From an uncultured Saprospiraceae bacterium (GTDB taxonomy: Bacteria > Bacteroidota > Bacteroidia > Chitinophagales > Saprospiraceae), in contig CALGLU010000076.1 of NCBI GenBank assembly GCA_937959275.1, forward strand, positions 1-34,556: a stretch of DNA of 34,556 nucleotides. The letters run 5' to 3'. Both the position numbers and the translations under genes were made by a program. Shown here in pieces: positions 1-6,146 of the stretch. Under the pieces are notes generated by a model. The model searched no databases, was not told where the DNA came from, and saw nothing but the letters and a program-made list of their open reading frames with translations. Every line of letters begins with the position of its first letter. Position 1 is the stretch's first letter.

Positions 1-73
1 CTTTTGATTGACCACTAGCCAGGTATCGTTTAACCAGCGGAAACATTTGAGATTGGTTGCGTTGTTTACTCAT
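1..73 (-). CDS. IS66-type accessory protein TnpA-like, N-terminal 24 codons (partial)
   Basis: An ATG at 73-71 on the minus strand opens a frame that stays open to the window edge. It reads MSKQRNQSQMFPLV and then KRYLASGQSK. The pattern of a short basic/Gln-rich start, an amphipathic helix and a 'Y-x-x-SGQS' turn resembles the N-terminus of IS66 accessory TnpA proteins, which carry a helix-turn-helix-like domain and are encoded upstream of tnpB and the tnpC transposase. Only 24 residues are visible, so the family is suggested by this pattern together with the terminal-repeat-like sequence behind it. It could also be another small helix-turn-helix protein. Confidence 0.5.
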   Translation of the reverse strand, partial: MSKQRNQSQMFPLVKRYLASGQSK

Positions 74-120
74 TTATTTTTTGGAGTAAATTTAATAGTA
101 GAAACTCGGAAATTTAACAC

Positions 121-140
121 GCGGTTGCTGGAACGCTTAC
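121..140 (-). repeat. Candidate IS66 terminal inverted repeat
   Basis: The minus strand reads inward from 140 with GTAAGCGTTCC, matching the GTAAGCG tip expected of IS66-type ends. The other inverted repeat is outside the window, so the inner limit is approximate. The outer boundary at 140/141 is inferred from the tip sequence. Confidence 0.5.
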
Positions 141-160
141 GTATTAAATGAATCTTTGTT

Positions 161-700
161 ATGAAAGAAATCGAACTAAAAAATGGCGATTTGCTACGGC
201 TTGATGAACCTTCCGTTAATGATGCGGCAGACATGATAAGCTATGCGAAGAAAGTAGGCGACGAGACCGATAATCTAACATTTGATGGGGCCGATTTCAA
301 AATCACAGTCGAGCAGGAAGAGGCAGTCATCCTCAAGCATCAAAGCGAGAATAATCACTTGATCTTACTTGCAAAGATAAATAACGAAATTATTGGCATG
401 CTTAGCATCTCAGGATCACATAGGAAAAGGTGTAAGCATATTGGGGAATTTGGAATTTCAATCCTGAAGAAGCATTGGGGCAAACAGATCGGTACAATTA
501 TGCTAACCGAAATGATTACTTGGGCAAAAAATGAAGGACATCTCACTAAAATCAATCTCTCGGTACTAAAACAGAATGTACGTGCAGTAAAATTATACGA
601 AAGACTTGGCTTTAAACATGAAGGGGTACGTTCACGTGCCTCTTTCCAAGGCGGCAAATATTTGGATACGTATTTAATGGGATTAGAAATTGATTCTTGA
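161..700 (+). CDS. GNAT-family N-acetyltransferase
   Basis: A 179-residue protein of normal length for a single-domain GNAT enzyme, which transfers an acetyl group from acetyl-CoA to an amine on a small molecule or protein N-terminus. The acetyl-CoA-binding region is visible around residues 95-125 (EFGISILKKHWGKQIG, where the WGKQIG segment occupies the usual R/Q-x-x-G-x-G/A loop), followed by the late motif NVRAVKLYERLGFKHEG near residues 145-160. The overall pattern is closest to RimI/RimJ-like or YhhY-like enzymes; the substrate cannot be told. ATG 161 has no visible Shine-Dalgarno sequence. The start lies 20 bp from the presumed IS66 end, so its native promoter has probably been displaced and transcription may now come from the element. 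Confidence 0.85.
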   Translation: MKEIELKNGDLLRLDEPSVNDAADMISYAKKVGDETDNLTFDGADFKITVEQEEAVILKHQSENNHLILLAKINNEIIGMLSISGSHRKRCKHIGEFGISILKKHWGKQIGTIMLTEMITWAKNEGHLTKINLSVLKQNVRAVKLYERLGFKHEGVRSRASFQGGKYLDTYLMGLEIDS

Positions 701-900
701 TGAAAGGAAAATCAATGATCAGAAAGATAATATTTTCAGATTATATTTTATAAAAGTCGTTGGTTCGGAGACCAACGACGGCCTCTTTCCTAAAAACTCC
801 GCCCCTTGTTACTTGCCCTCCTTAGACTCCATCCTGATCATTGTTTCTTGCCCTCGATGGACTCAGATCCAATGAGACTGATATTTCATTAGCATTAACA
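701..900. other. Intergenic region with imperfect short direct repeats
   Basis: No convincing gene is visible between the GNAT gene and the convergent caspase gene. CTTGCCCTC occurs at 812-820 and again at 847-855 (35-bp spacing), each followed by a similar 'gactc...atcc' stretch, suggesting a decayed tandem duplication. The hairpin at 756-779 is listed separately. Confidence 0.4.
752..779 (-). terminator. Rho-independent terminator candidate for the caspase gene pair
   Basis: GTCGTTGGT (756-764) and ACCAACGAC (771-779) form a perfect 9-bp stem with a 6-nt loop. On the minus strand the stem is followed directly by TTTTATAAAATATAAT, a usable U-tract. It lies about 120 nt past the stop of the caspase gene. 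On the plus strand the T-tract is poor (ctcttt), so it would end GNAT transcripts less well. Confidence 0.6.
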
Positions 901-2433
901 CTAATTAAGTCTCTCTAACTTAGTAGATGTGACTTGATCATGAAGATTGCCAAGCGTGGGGAACAACAACATTTTTCCTGAACCAGTAAACTCTACTTCT
1001 TCACCTTTGAATTTACGTTTTTCAAATAGTGTGAATTTATAGCCCTCTGGTATATGAATCTTAGCAGATGAGATGACATCATTAAACTCCATGCTTTCTA
1101 CATCTATTTTAGAAAGATTTTCAATTGTTGAGAACTGATCACCATAAAGCTTTAATGATCTGCCTTTATAATTTTCTAACTCAAAGAGCTCAATGACTGC
1201 ATCTTCGATTTTATTAATCACTAAAGGTGCTGCGAATGTAGGTACGGCATTCTTTGCAGGTACTTTTTTCTTTGGAGACACTGGTTTTTTAGAAAGTTGA
1301 GGGTTTGGCTTCACATTAACAACTTCCTTCGTTTCGATTGGATCAGCTTCACTTCCCTTCGCTTCTTCATTCACTTCTGCTGCAAGAAGCGATGCCTCTT
1401 CCCTGTTAGCATTTTGTTCATTAATTGGAAGTGTAGCAGCAGATAGTTGTGCATTTGGTATTGCATCCAAACTCTCGGCGGGCACTGACTTATTGAGCAC
1501 AATTGCAGTGACTGCAGCCAAGACCACGATGACACTTGCAGCGATGCTAAGTAACATATTTTTAGACAAGCTCACAACTGCGCCCTGCCTTTCCTCTATT
1601 GGTTGAGGCTTGGTTACCATCGGAATACTAGCTAATGGAGCGGCAGTTGCAGGAATGGCAGCGGCTGTAGATCTCGCCTTTCCTTTTTGTTTAAATATGT
1701 ATTGGCCGCCTTGATGCCCTACTCCAAACAAAGGTCTACCATCAGGCAATTGCTCATAATTAGACGCTGTTTGCTCAATGACTCGATCTGCTACTCGGCC
1801 AACATTCAAGTGGTCTTGTTCATTACTTTTTAATATATCAATGAAGCTTTTTGTAAAGGGACTATTTTCACCAGGGTCGCCGTCGTAGACTTCTTCATCA
1901 TGTCGACCAGAGCAAATCGCCCATCTGGATGTTAAATTATCCAACTCTTTGATCGCTCGCGAACTTCTGTGCTGCCCTTGCATAAACAAAGAACCACTAA
2001 AACAAGAATCCGATACTAATAAAATGTGTTTTGCTTTAATCCCCTTTACATAATCCCGAATTGTTGAATTGGGGATATAGCGTGCAGCTTTATTTTTCTG
2101 AGCATCGACAGGAATCCAGTATCCCAGACCCAAGTGATCGTTTAAATGTCCATGACCTGAATAATAAATAAATAATTTGTCAGAAGGCTCCACTTTTTTC
2201 CCTAAATCATCTAGTGTATCAATGATATTTTCCTTAGTCGCTTCTTGATCAAATAAGGTGAGTACATGTTTCTCATCAACATCATATTTATCCACCAAAA
2301 TATCTTTGACTTCTTTGATATCCTTTACGGCATTTGATAATTTAGGAAACTCTGCATATGCATTAATTCCGATGCCTAAAAACCAAGATTTTTGGGTTGG
2401 TTGCCAACTTGTTAAATTACTCATATGAATCAT
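901..2433 (-). CDS. Membrane-anchored caspase-family (C14) peptidase with C-terminal beta/gamma-crystallin-like domain
   Basis: A 510-residue protein in four parts. Residues 15-245 are a caspase/metacaspase-type C14 peptidase domain with the catalytic dyad in IYYSGHGHL (His94) and SDSCFSGS (Cys144), and an opening strand FLGIGINAY. Residues 250-290 are an Ala/Pro-rich linker. Residues 293-313 (MLLSIAASVIVVLAAVTAIV) are a single transmembrane helix. After a second low-complexity linker (about 314-410), residues 412-510 hold two Greek-key-like motifs, IELFELENYKGRSLKLYGD and KFTLFEKRKFKGEEVEF, typical of beta/gamma crystallin folds, which often bind calcium. There is no N-terminal signal, so the peptidase is probably cytoplasmic and the crystallin-like part periplasmic. 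Substrate unknown. ATG 2433 is used; ATG 2424 is a plausible alternative. It lies 20 bp downstream of the 2454-3353 gene, so the two are probably cotranscribed. Confidence 0.85.
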   Translation of the reverse strand: MIHMSNLTSWQPTQKSWFLGIGINAYAEFPKLSNAVKDIKEVKDILVDKYDVDEKHVLTLFDQEATKENIIDTLDDLGKKVEPSDKLFIYYSGHGHLNDHLGLGYWIPVDAQKNKAARYIPNSTIRDYVKGIKAKHILLVSDSCFSGSLFMQGQHRSSRAIKELDNLTSRWAICSGRHDEEVYDGDPGENSPFTKSFIDILKSNEQDHLNVGRVADRVIEQTASNYEQLPDGRPLFGVGHQGGQYIFKQKGKARSTAAAIPATAAPLASIPMVTKPQPIEERQGAVVSLSKNMLLSIAASVIVVLAAVTAIVLNKSVPAESLDAIPNAQLSAATLPINEQNANREEASLLAAEVNEEAKGSEADPIETKEVVNVKPNPQLSKKPVSPKKKVPAKNAVPTFAAPLVINKIEDAVIELFELENYKGRSLKLYGDQFSTIENLSKIDVESMEFNDVISSAKIHIPEGYKFTLFEKRKFKGEEVEFTGSGKMLLFPTLGNLHDQVTSTKLERLN

Positions 2434-2453
2434 TTATAAATCACATAAAAATA

Positions 2454-3353
2454 TTAGAACTGAACACTTTCATCAATCTCAAAGTTTATTATCCCTATTT
2501 TACTGCCAACACCATTGACAACTTCGACTGAATAATCTCCAGGTTCTGGAAAATTCTTGTAAGAAGACAGACGATAACCAGCATCTTCATTTCTGGCTAT
2601 TTCATAGCTTCTCGAATGAAGGACATTTTGATTACTATCACGCCAATTAATTGTTACTGTTTCTGATTTAGGTGCATAAATCCTGCATGCCATATAGACT
2701 CGCCCTTTGGGTAATCTAGTCGAAACATTCACTGGTAGATTATTTGTAATCCCAGTGCAAGTCACCATATCTTTTACTGGATCAATAATGCTAGCATGTC
2801 CAGAATGTTTCGAGCCCTCAATTTTCTCGGTTAGCTTAATAGCTGTTTGTTTTTGATTGACCCGTTCGACAAGCTTCTTATACTGTCGGACATCCTGCTC
2901 CCTTGCCACACCTGAGTTAATAATTTCAGCTAAAGAATCTCGACTGGAGGATGCTATTCTTAGTGAATCAATATTAAGTTCACGTTTTAAATATTCTTCC
3001 TTTAATTCATTGTAATACTCTTCCCAACCCGTCGTTCTTTCTTTCGGTAAAACCGTGTTGAAATAATCAGCAAACCTCAATCTCACCTCTAAATCGTCAA
3101 CCATTGCCTGCTCAACATATTGTCCAATCTGGTCAGACTCCATAATCGCCAGATTTCGATTATCAAAGCTCAACTTGGCAAAATAACCAAGTAAGCCAAC
3201 GACAAATGTCCCTAGAAAAACTTTAATGAAGTCGAGCCAGATTTCTAATTTACGCTCTTCCATCCCTTTCAAAAGACGGATTAAAAGAATAAGGCCCCAA
3301 GTGCAGATGCCAAAGGCCAATACTGCGAGTAGCAAGTTTGATAAATTCTCCAT
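2454..3353 (-). CDS. Membrane protein with two N-terminal TM helices and a DUF2914-like C-terminus
   Basis: A 299-residue protein whose precise function I do not recognise. Residues 4-28 and 38-62 are hydrophobic helices. They are followed by a charged, probably helical/coiled-coil stretch (about 65-190) and a beta-rich C-terminal domain (about 200-297). The last part has the pattern of DUF2914: a Val/Arg-rich strand naming 'RVYMACRIYAP', then YRLSSYKNFPEPGDYSVEVV and a closing 'IGIINFEI' strand. The DUF2914 match is from pattern memory and only moderate. It is the first gene of a probable two-gene unit with the downstream caspase, suggesting that the proteins act together at the inner membrane; that is inference. 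Confidence 0.6.
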   Translation of the reverse strand: MENLSNLLLAVLAFGICTWGLILLIRLLKGMEERKLEIWLDFIKVFLGTFVVGLLGYFAKLSFDNRNLAIMESDQIGQYVEQAMVDDLEVRLRFADYFNTVLPKERTTGWEEYYNELKEEYLKRELNIDSLRIASSSRDSLAEIINSGVAREQDVRQYKKLVERVNQKQTAIKLTEKIEGSKHSGHASIIDPVKDMVTCTGITNNLPVNVSTRLPKGRVYMACRIYAPKSETVTINWRDSNQNVLHSRSYEIARNEDAGYRLSSYKNFPEPGDYSVEVVNGVGSKIGIINFEIDESVQF

Positions 3354-3467
3354 GAGTGGAAGTTGGAGTTTTAAATAATAAAATTACATCACCAAGGTAA
3401 TCAAACTTATCATTCTACAAAAACACCATAGATTAATCCAGCCTTATACTCGATCAAATCAACACAA
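3354..3467. other. Short intergenic region, nothing recognised
   Basis: 114 bp between the symporter stop and the start of the membrane protein gene, both on the minus strand. It is AT-rich. I see no clear terminator hairpin and no TAnnTTTG promoter element, although a promoter for the 3353/2433 gene pair is expected here. Confidence 0.3.
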
Positions 3468-5213
3468 TCAGTGATCAGTCGCAGCACCAGCTCCTCGAGG
3501 TATCCGAATATCTTCTACTAAAGCCTGAATATGCTCTGGCGGCGCAGGTGTCATGCGTGAAACAACAAGTGATATGAAAAAATTAATTAGCATTGCCACC
3601 ATACCAAAGCCTTCAGGTGAAATCCCAAACCACCAGCTATCAGTGAGTCCCGCAACCGCTTCCTTGCCACCATCAAAGATGCCAAACTTAAATTTCAACA
3701 TATAAAACGTCATCAATGAAATCCCAATCACCATCCCTGCAACAGCGCCCTGCATATTCATCCGTTTATCAAAAATTCCTAAAATAATAGCTGGAAAAAA
3801 GGAGGCTGCCGCCAGCCCAAAGGCCAGTGCCACAACGGCCGCTACAAAGCCCGGCGGATTAATACCAAAGTAGCCAGCCACACAAACACCCGCCGCCGCC
3901 GCTACCCTAGCCCAAAACAATTCTTCTTTATCAGTCATGTTGGGACGTAATTGTTTTTTCAACAAATCATGTGAAATCGAAGTCGAGATCACCAATAATA
4001 ATCCAGCCGCCGTAGACAAAGCCGCAGCTAAGCCACCCGCCGCAACGAGCGCAATGACCCAATTCGGTAACTGTGCAATCTCTGGATTTGCCAACACCAT
4101 AATATCTCTATCGATCGTCAACTCATTCCCCTTCCAGCCTCGCTCATCTGCTATATCCGAAAATGCCAAATTTTTATCATTATAATACTGGACCTTCCCA
4201 TCACCATTTTTATCCGTAAAACTCAGCAAGCCCGTCTTCTCCCAATTGCCAAACCACTCCGGCAATTGTTCGTATTCTGTATTGTTCACTGTGTTAATCA
4301 AGTTAGTCCTGGCAAACGCCGCTACAGCAGGAGCAGTCGTGTACAAAATCGCAATAAACAGTAAAGCAAAGCCCGCTGAGCGCCTCGCATCTCTAACTCG
4401 AGGTACGGTGAAAAAACGAACAATGACATGGGGCAAGCCCGCTGTACCGGCCATCAGCGCAGCCGTTATCGCAAAGACGTCCAACATACTTTTAGTCCCC
4501 GATGTATATTCACTAAAGCCAAGCTCTGTCTGCAAGCCATTTAATTTATCTAACAAATAACTGCCATCCGCAGTCACCCCACCAAAACCGAGCTGCGGGA
4601 TAGGATTATTGACCATCTGAATCGAAATGAAAATTGCAGGTACCATAAAGGCAAATATCAAAACACAATATTGCGCGACCTGCGTGTAGGTGATCCCCTT
4701 CATGCCTCCTAAGACGGCATAGAAAAAAACAATCGCCATGCCTATAACGACTCCTTGCGTAATGGGGACTTCTAGAAACCTTGAAAAAACCACCCCGACA
4801 CCACGCATCTGTCCTGCAACATAAGTAAATGAGACAAGCAGTGCACAAAATACGGCTACAGTCCTTGCTGTATTCGAATAATATCGATCACCAATAAAAT
4901 CAGGTACGGTAAATTTTCCAAACTTTCTTAAATAAGGTGCAAGTAGCAAGGCGAGAAGCACATAGCCTCCAGTCCACCCTAATAGATATACCGCCCCATC
5001 ATAGCCCATAAATGAGATGAGGCCAGCCATAGAAATAAAAGATGCCGCCGACATCCAATCCGCAGCTGTTGCCATCCCATTAACGATTGGATGAACACCA
5101 CCGCCAGCTACATAAAACTCTTTGGTAGATCCGGCCCTTGACCATATCGCTATGCCAATATATAAGGTAAATGTGATCCCTACTAAAATAAATGTCCATG
5201 TCTGTACGCTCAT
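3468..5213 (-). CDS. Sodium:solute symporter, VC_2705-type large subunit
   Basis: A 581-residue member of the solute:sodium symporter (SSS) family with about 13 hydrophobic segments. The start (TWTFILVGITFTLYIGIAIW), the GMATAADWMSAASFISMAG segment and the LPHVIVRFFTVP segment are typical of the ActP-like acetate/carboxylate branch. The hydrophilic insert around residues 300-375, with TDKNGDGKVQYYND and 'DRDIMVLANPEIAQLP', is characteristic of the VC_2705 subfamily, which is encoded with a small DUF4212 partner. That partner lies 6 bp upstream here, supporting the call. It probably imports acetate or another small carboxylate with Na+, but the substrate is unproven. Confidence 0.9.
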   Translation of the reverse strand: MSVQTWTFILVGITFTLYIGIAIWSRAGSTKEFYVAGGGVHPIVNGMATAADWMSAASFISMAGLISFMGYDGAVYLLGWTGGYVLLALLLAPYLRKFGKFTVPDFIGDRYYSNTARTVAVFCALLVSFTYVAGQMRGVGVVFSRFLEVPITQGVVIGMAIVFFYAVLGGMKGITYTQVAQYCVLIFAFMVPAIFISIQMVNNPIPQLGFGGVTADGSYLLDKLNGLQTELGFSEYTSGTKSMLDVFAITAALMAGTAGLPHVIVRFFTVPRVRDARRSAGFALLFIAILYTTAPAVAAFARTNLINTVNNTEYEQLPEWFGNWEKTGLLSFTDKNGDGKVQYYNDKNLAFSDIADERGWKGNELTIDRDIMVLANPEIAQLPNWVIALVAAGGLAAALSTAAGLLLVISTSISHDLLKKQLRPNMTDKEELFWARVAAAAGVCVAGYFGINPPGFVAAVVALAFGLAAASFFPAIILGIFDKRMNMQGAVAGMVIGISLMTFYMLKFKFGIFDGGKEAVAGLTDSWWFGISPEGFGMVAMLINFFISLVVSRMTPAPPEHIQALVEDIRIPRGAGAATDH

Positions 5214-5219
5214 AATTCC

Positions 5220-5477
5220 TTACTTTTCGTCTACATCAAATTCTAAATCCAGCTTGTTCATGAGATACATGTAAACAAAAATCAGAATAACAAATACATA
5301 AATTGCCCCCTGTTGAGCAAACCAAAATCCCAGTGGAAACCCACCAATCTGAAATGCATTCAGTGGCTCTGCCAATATGATTCCAAATCCAAACGACACT
5401 ACAAACCAAATACTCAGCAATATCGCCAAGTATCTCAAGTTTCGTTTCCAATATAAAGCATGGTTTTTCTGATTCAT
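5220..5477 (-). CDS. DUF4212 small subunit of the sodium:solute symporter
   Basis: An 85-residue protein with two transmembrane helices (about 13-36 and 46-71). The N-terminal 'HALYWKRNLRYLAILL' and the helix-breaking 'PLNAFQIGGFPLGFWFAQQG' segment are the signature of the DUF4212 / Na_symport_sm family. Members are encoded next to the VC_2705-type large subunit, as here (6-bp gap), and are thought to form a complex with it. The acidic C-terminus (LEFDVDEK) is probably cytoplasmic. It is 3 bp from the upstream DUF1801 gene, so all three are likely in one transcript. Confidence 0.88.
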   Translation of the reverse strand: MNQKNHALYWKRNLRYLAILLSIWFVVSFGFGIILAEPLNAFQIGGFPLGFWFAQQGAIYVFVILIFVYMYLMNKLDLEFDVDEK

Positions 5478-5480
5478 TTC

Positions 5481-5903
5481 TTATCCGTATTTTTTAGTCA
5501 TATAATCCCAGGATTGTTTGACTAGCTTTTTAAGAACATCTTGATCAATGTCTTCTAATTTATTAATATACAAGCACGCTTTACCTGTTTTAAATTTCCC
5601 CAACGTATTCATGAGTTCTTCAAATCTTGGGAAGCCGGGCATAATATAAATCGTTATCGCACTCTTCCTTGGAGAAAACCCAATTTTAGGCGCATCACCC
5701 TCTCTCCCACTTTCGTATGTATAATGATATGTACCAAAGCCGATAATACTAGGACCCCACATTTTGGGATTGCTCCCAGTAATCTCTTTCATCATCTTAA
5801 GTACAACCTTACCATCTTTACGTCGCTTATCATTTTCAACAGCATTGAGGAATCCACTAACACTAGCTTTATTTCTTTTCGTTTTCAAGTCTGCCTTTGC
5901 CAT
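5481..5903 (-). CDS. DUF1801 domain-containing protein
   Basis: A 140-residue soluble protein with the DUF1801 (YdhG-like) pattern: an N-terminal helix with 'VENDKRRKDGKVVLKMMKE', the conserved 'MWGPSIIGFGTYHYTYES' core, a beta strand 'KIGFSPRKSAITIYI', and 'KTGKACLYINKLEDID' near the C-terminus. The family is related in fold to frataxin-like/YdeI-type proteins and has no settled biochemical role. It is the first gene before the DUF4212/symporter pair with only a 3-bp gap, so it is probably cotranscribed, though a functional link to transport is not known. Confidence 0.85.
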   Translation of the reverse strand: MAKADLKTKRNKASVSGFLNAVENDKRRKDGKVVLKMMKEITGSNPKMWGPSIIGFGTYHYTYESGREGDAPKIGFSPRKSAITIYIMPGFPRFEELMNTLGKFKTGKACLYINKLEDIDQDVLKKLVKQSWDYMTKKYG

Positions 5904-5971
5904 AAGCTTGAAGTTTTAGAATGAATTGAAGATAACATCTTTTGTTGGGAATGGCACAAGAGCTTGATGAC

Positions 5972-6034
5972 CATATGTAAAACATATGACAAGATTCTAT
6001 AGAGCGCCTAATTCCAACTCACTTTAGTGAGTTG
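5972..6034. repeat. Two inverted repeats upstream of the DUF1801/symporter genes
   Basis: CATATG at 5972-5977 and 5983-5988 flank TAAAA (a 17-bp palindrome). CAACTCAC (6015-6022) and GTGAGTTG (6027-6034) form an 8-bp stem with a TTTA loop. Neither is followed by a T-tract on either strand, so operator-like sites or mRNA hairpins are more likely than terminators. They lie 70-130 bp upstream of the DUF1801 start on the minus strand. Confidence 0.4.
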
Positions 6035-6109
6035 AAACTCAGACAATTATTTTAAATGGTAAAAGATAATATTGTTTAGCAATCCTTATGTGTTTGGTAC
6101 AATCACCAC

Positions 6110-6136
6110 AAGGCTTATGTGCCTTAAGTGTTTTTT
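6110..6136 (+). other. Hairpin followed by a T-run on the plus strand
   Basis: AAGGC (6110-6114) and GCCTT (6121-6125) form a 5-bp stem; a T6 run at 6131-6136 follows on the plus strand. It sits just past the stop of the CotH gene, but that gene is read from the other strand, where no U-tract follows. Function uncertain. Confidence 0.25.
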
Positions 6137-6146
6137 ATTTTTAAAC

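Larger units (their letters stand above)
1..140 (-). mobile_element. End of a probable IS66-family insertion sequence (partial)
   Basis: Read on the minus strand, the sequence starting at 140 begins GTAAGCGTTCCAGCAACCGC. GTAAGCG is the typical outer end of IS66-family terminal inverted repeats. A small ORF resembling the IS66 accessory gene tnpA starts 67 bp inside this end, as expected for the family. The rest of the element lies to the left of the window. IS66 elements usually make 8-bp target duplications, so the candidate flank is 141-148 (gtattaaa); the partner copy cannot be seen. Assignment rests on recalled family features, not on a search. Confidence 0.6.

Noticed and set aside
161-700. 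GNAT gene as cargo of the insertion sequence
   Set aside because: The presumed element end at 140 lies before the gene, so the gene is outside the element.
690-875. Small plus-strand ORF overlapping the GNAT end
   Set aside because: No family pattern. It overlaps the GNAT stop, contains the terminator hairpin at 756-779, and its composition looks non-coding.
901-3353. Caspase pair as a CBASS, gasdermin or type III CRISPR-linked defence system
   Set aside because: No cyclase, gasdermin-like pore protein, CRISPR array or Cas gene lies nearby, so none of these named systems can be supported.
3468-5213. DKNGDG calcium-loop-like motif in the symporter as a novel regulatory insert
   Set aside because: The insert with this motif is, as far as I recall, a normal feature of the VC_2705-type symporter subfamily.
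6110-6136. Hairpin plus T-run as the terminator of the CotH gene
   Set aside because: The T-run is on the plus strand while the gene is on the minus strand, where no U-tract follows. Kept only as a low-confidence hairpin.
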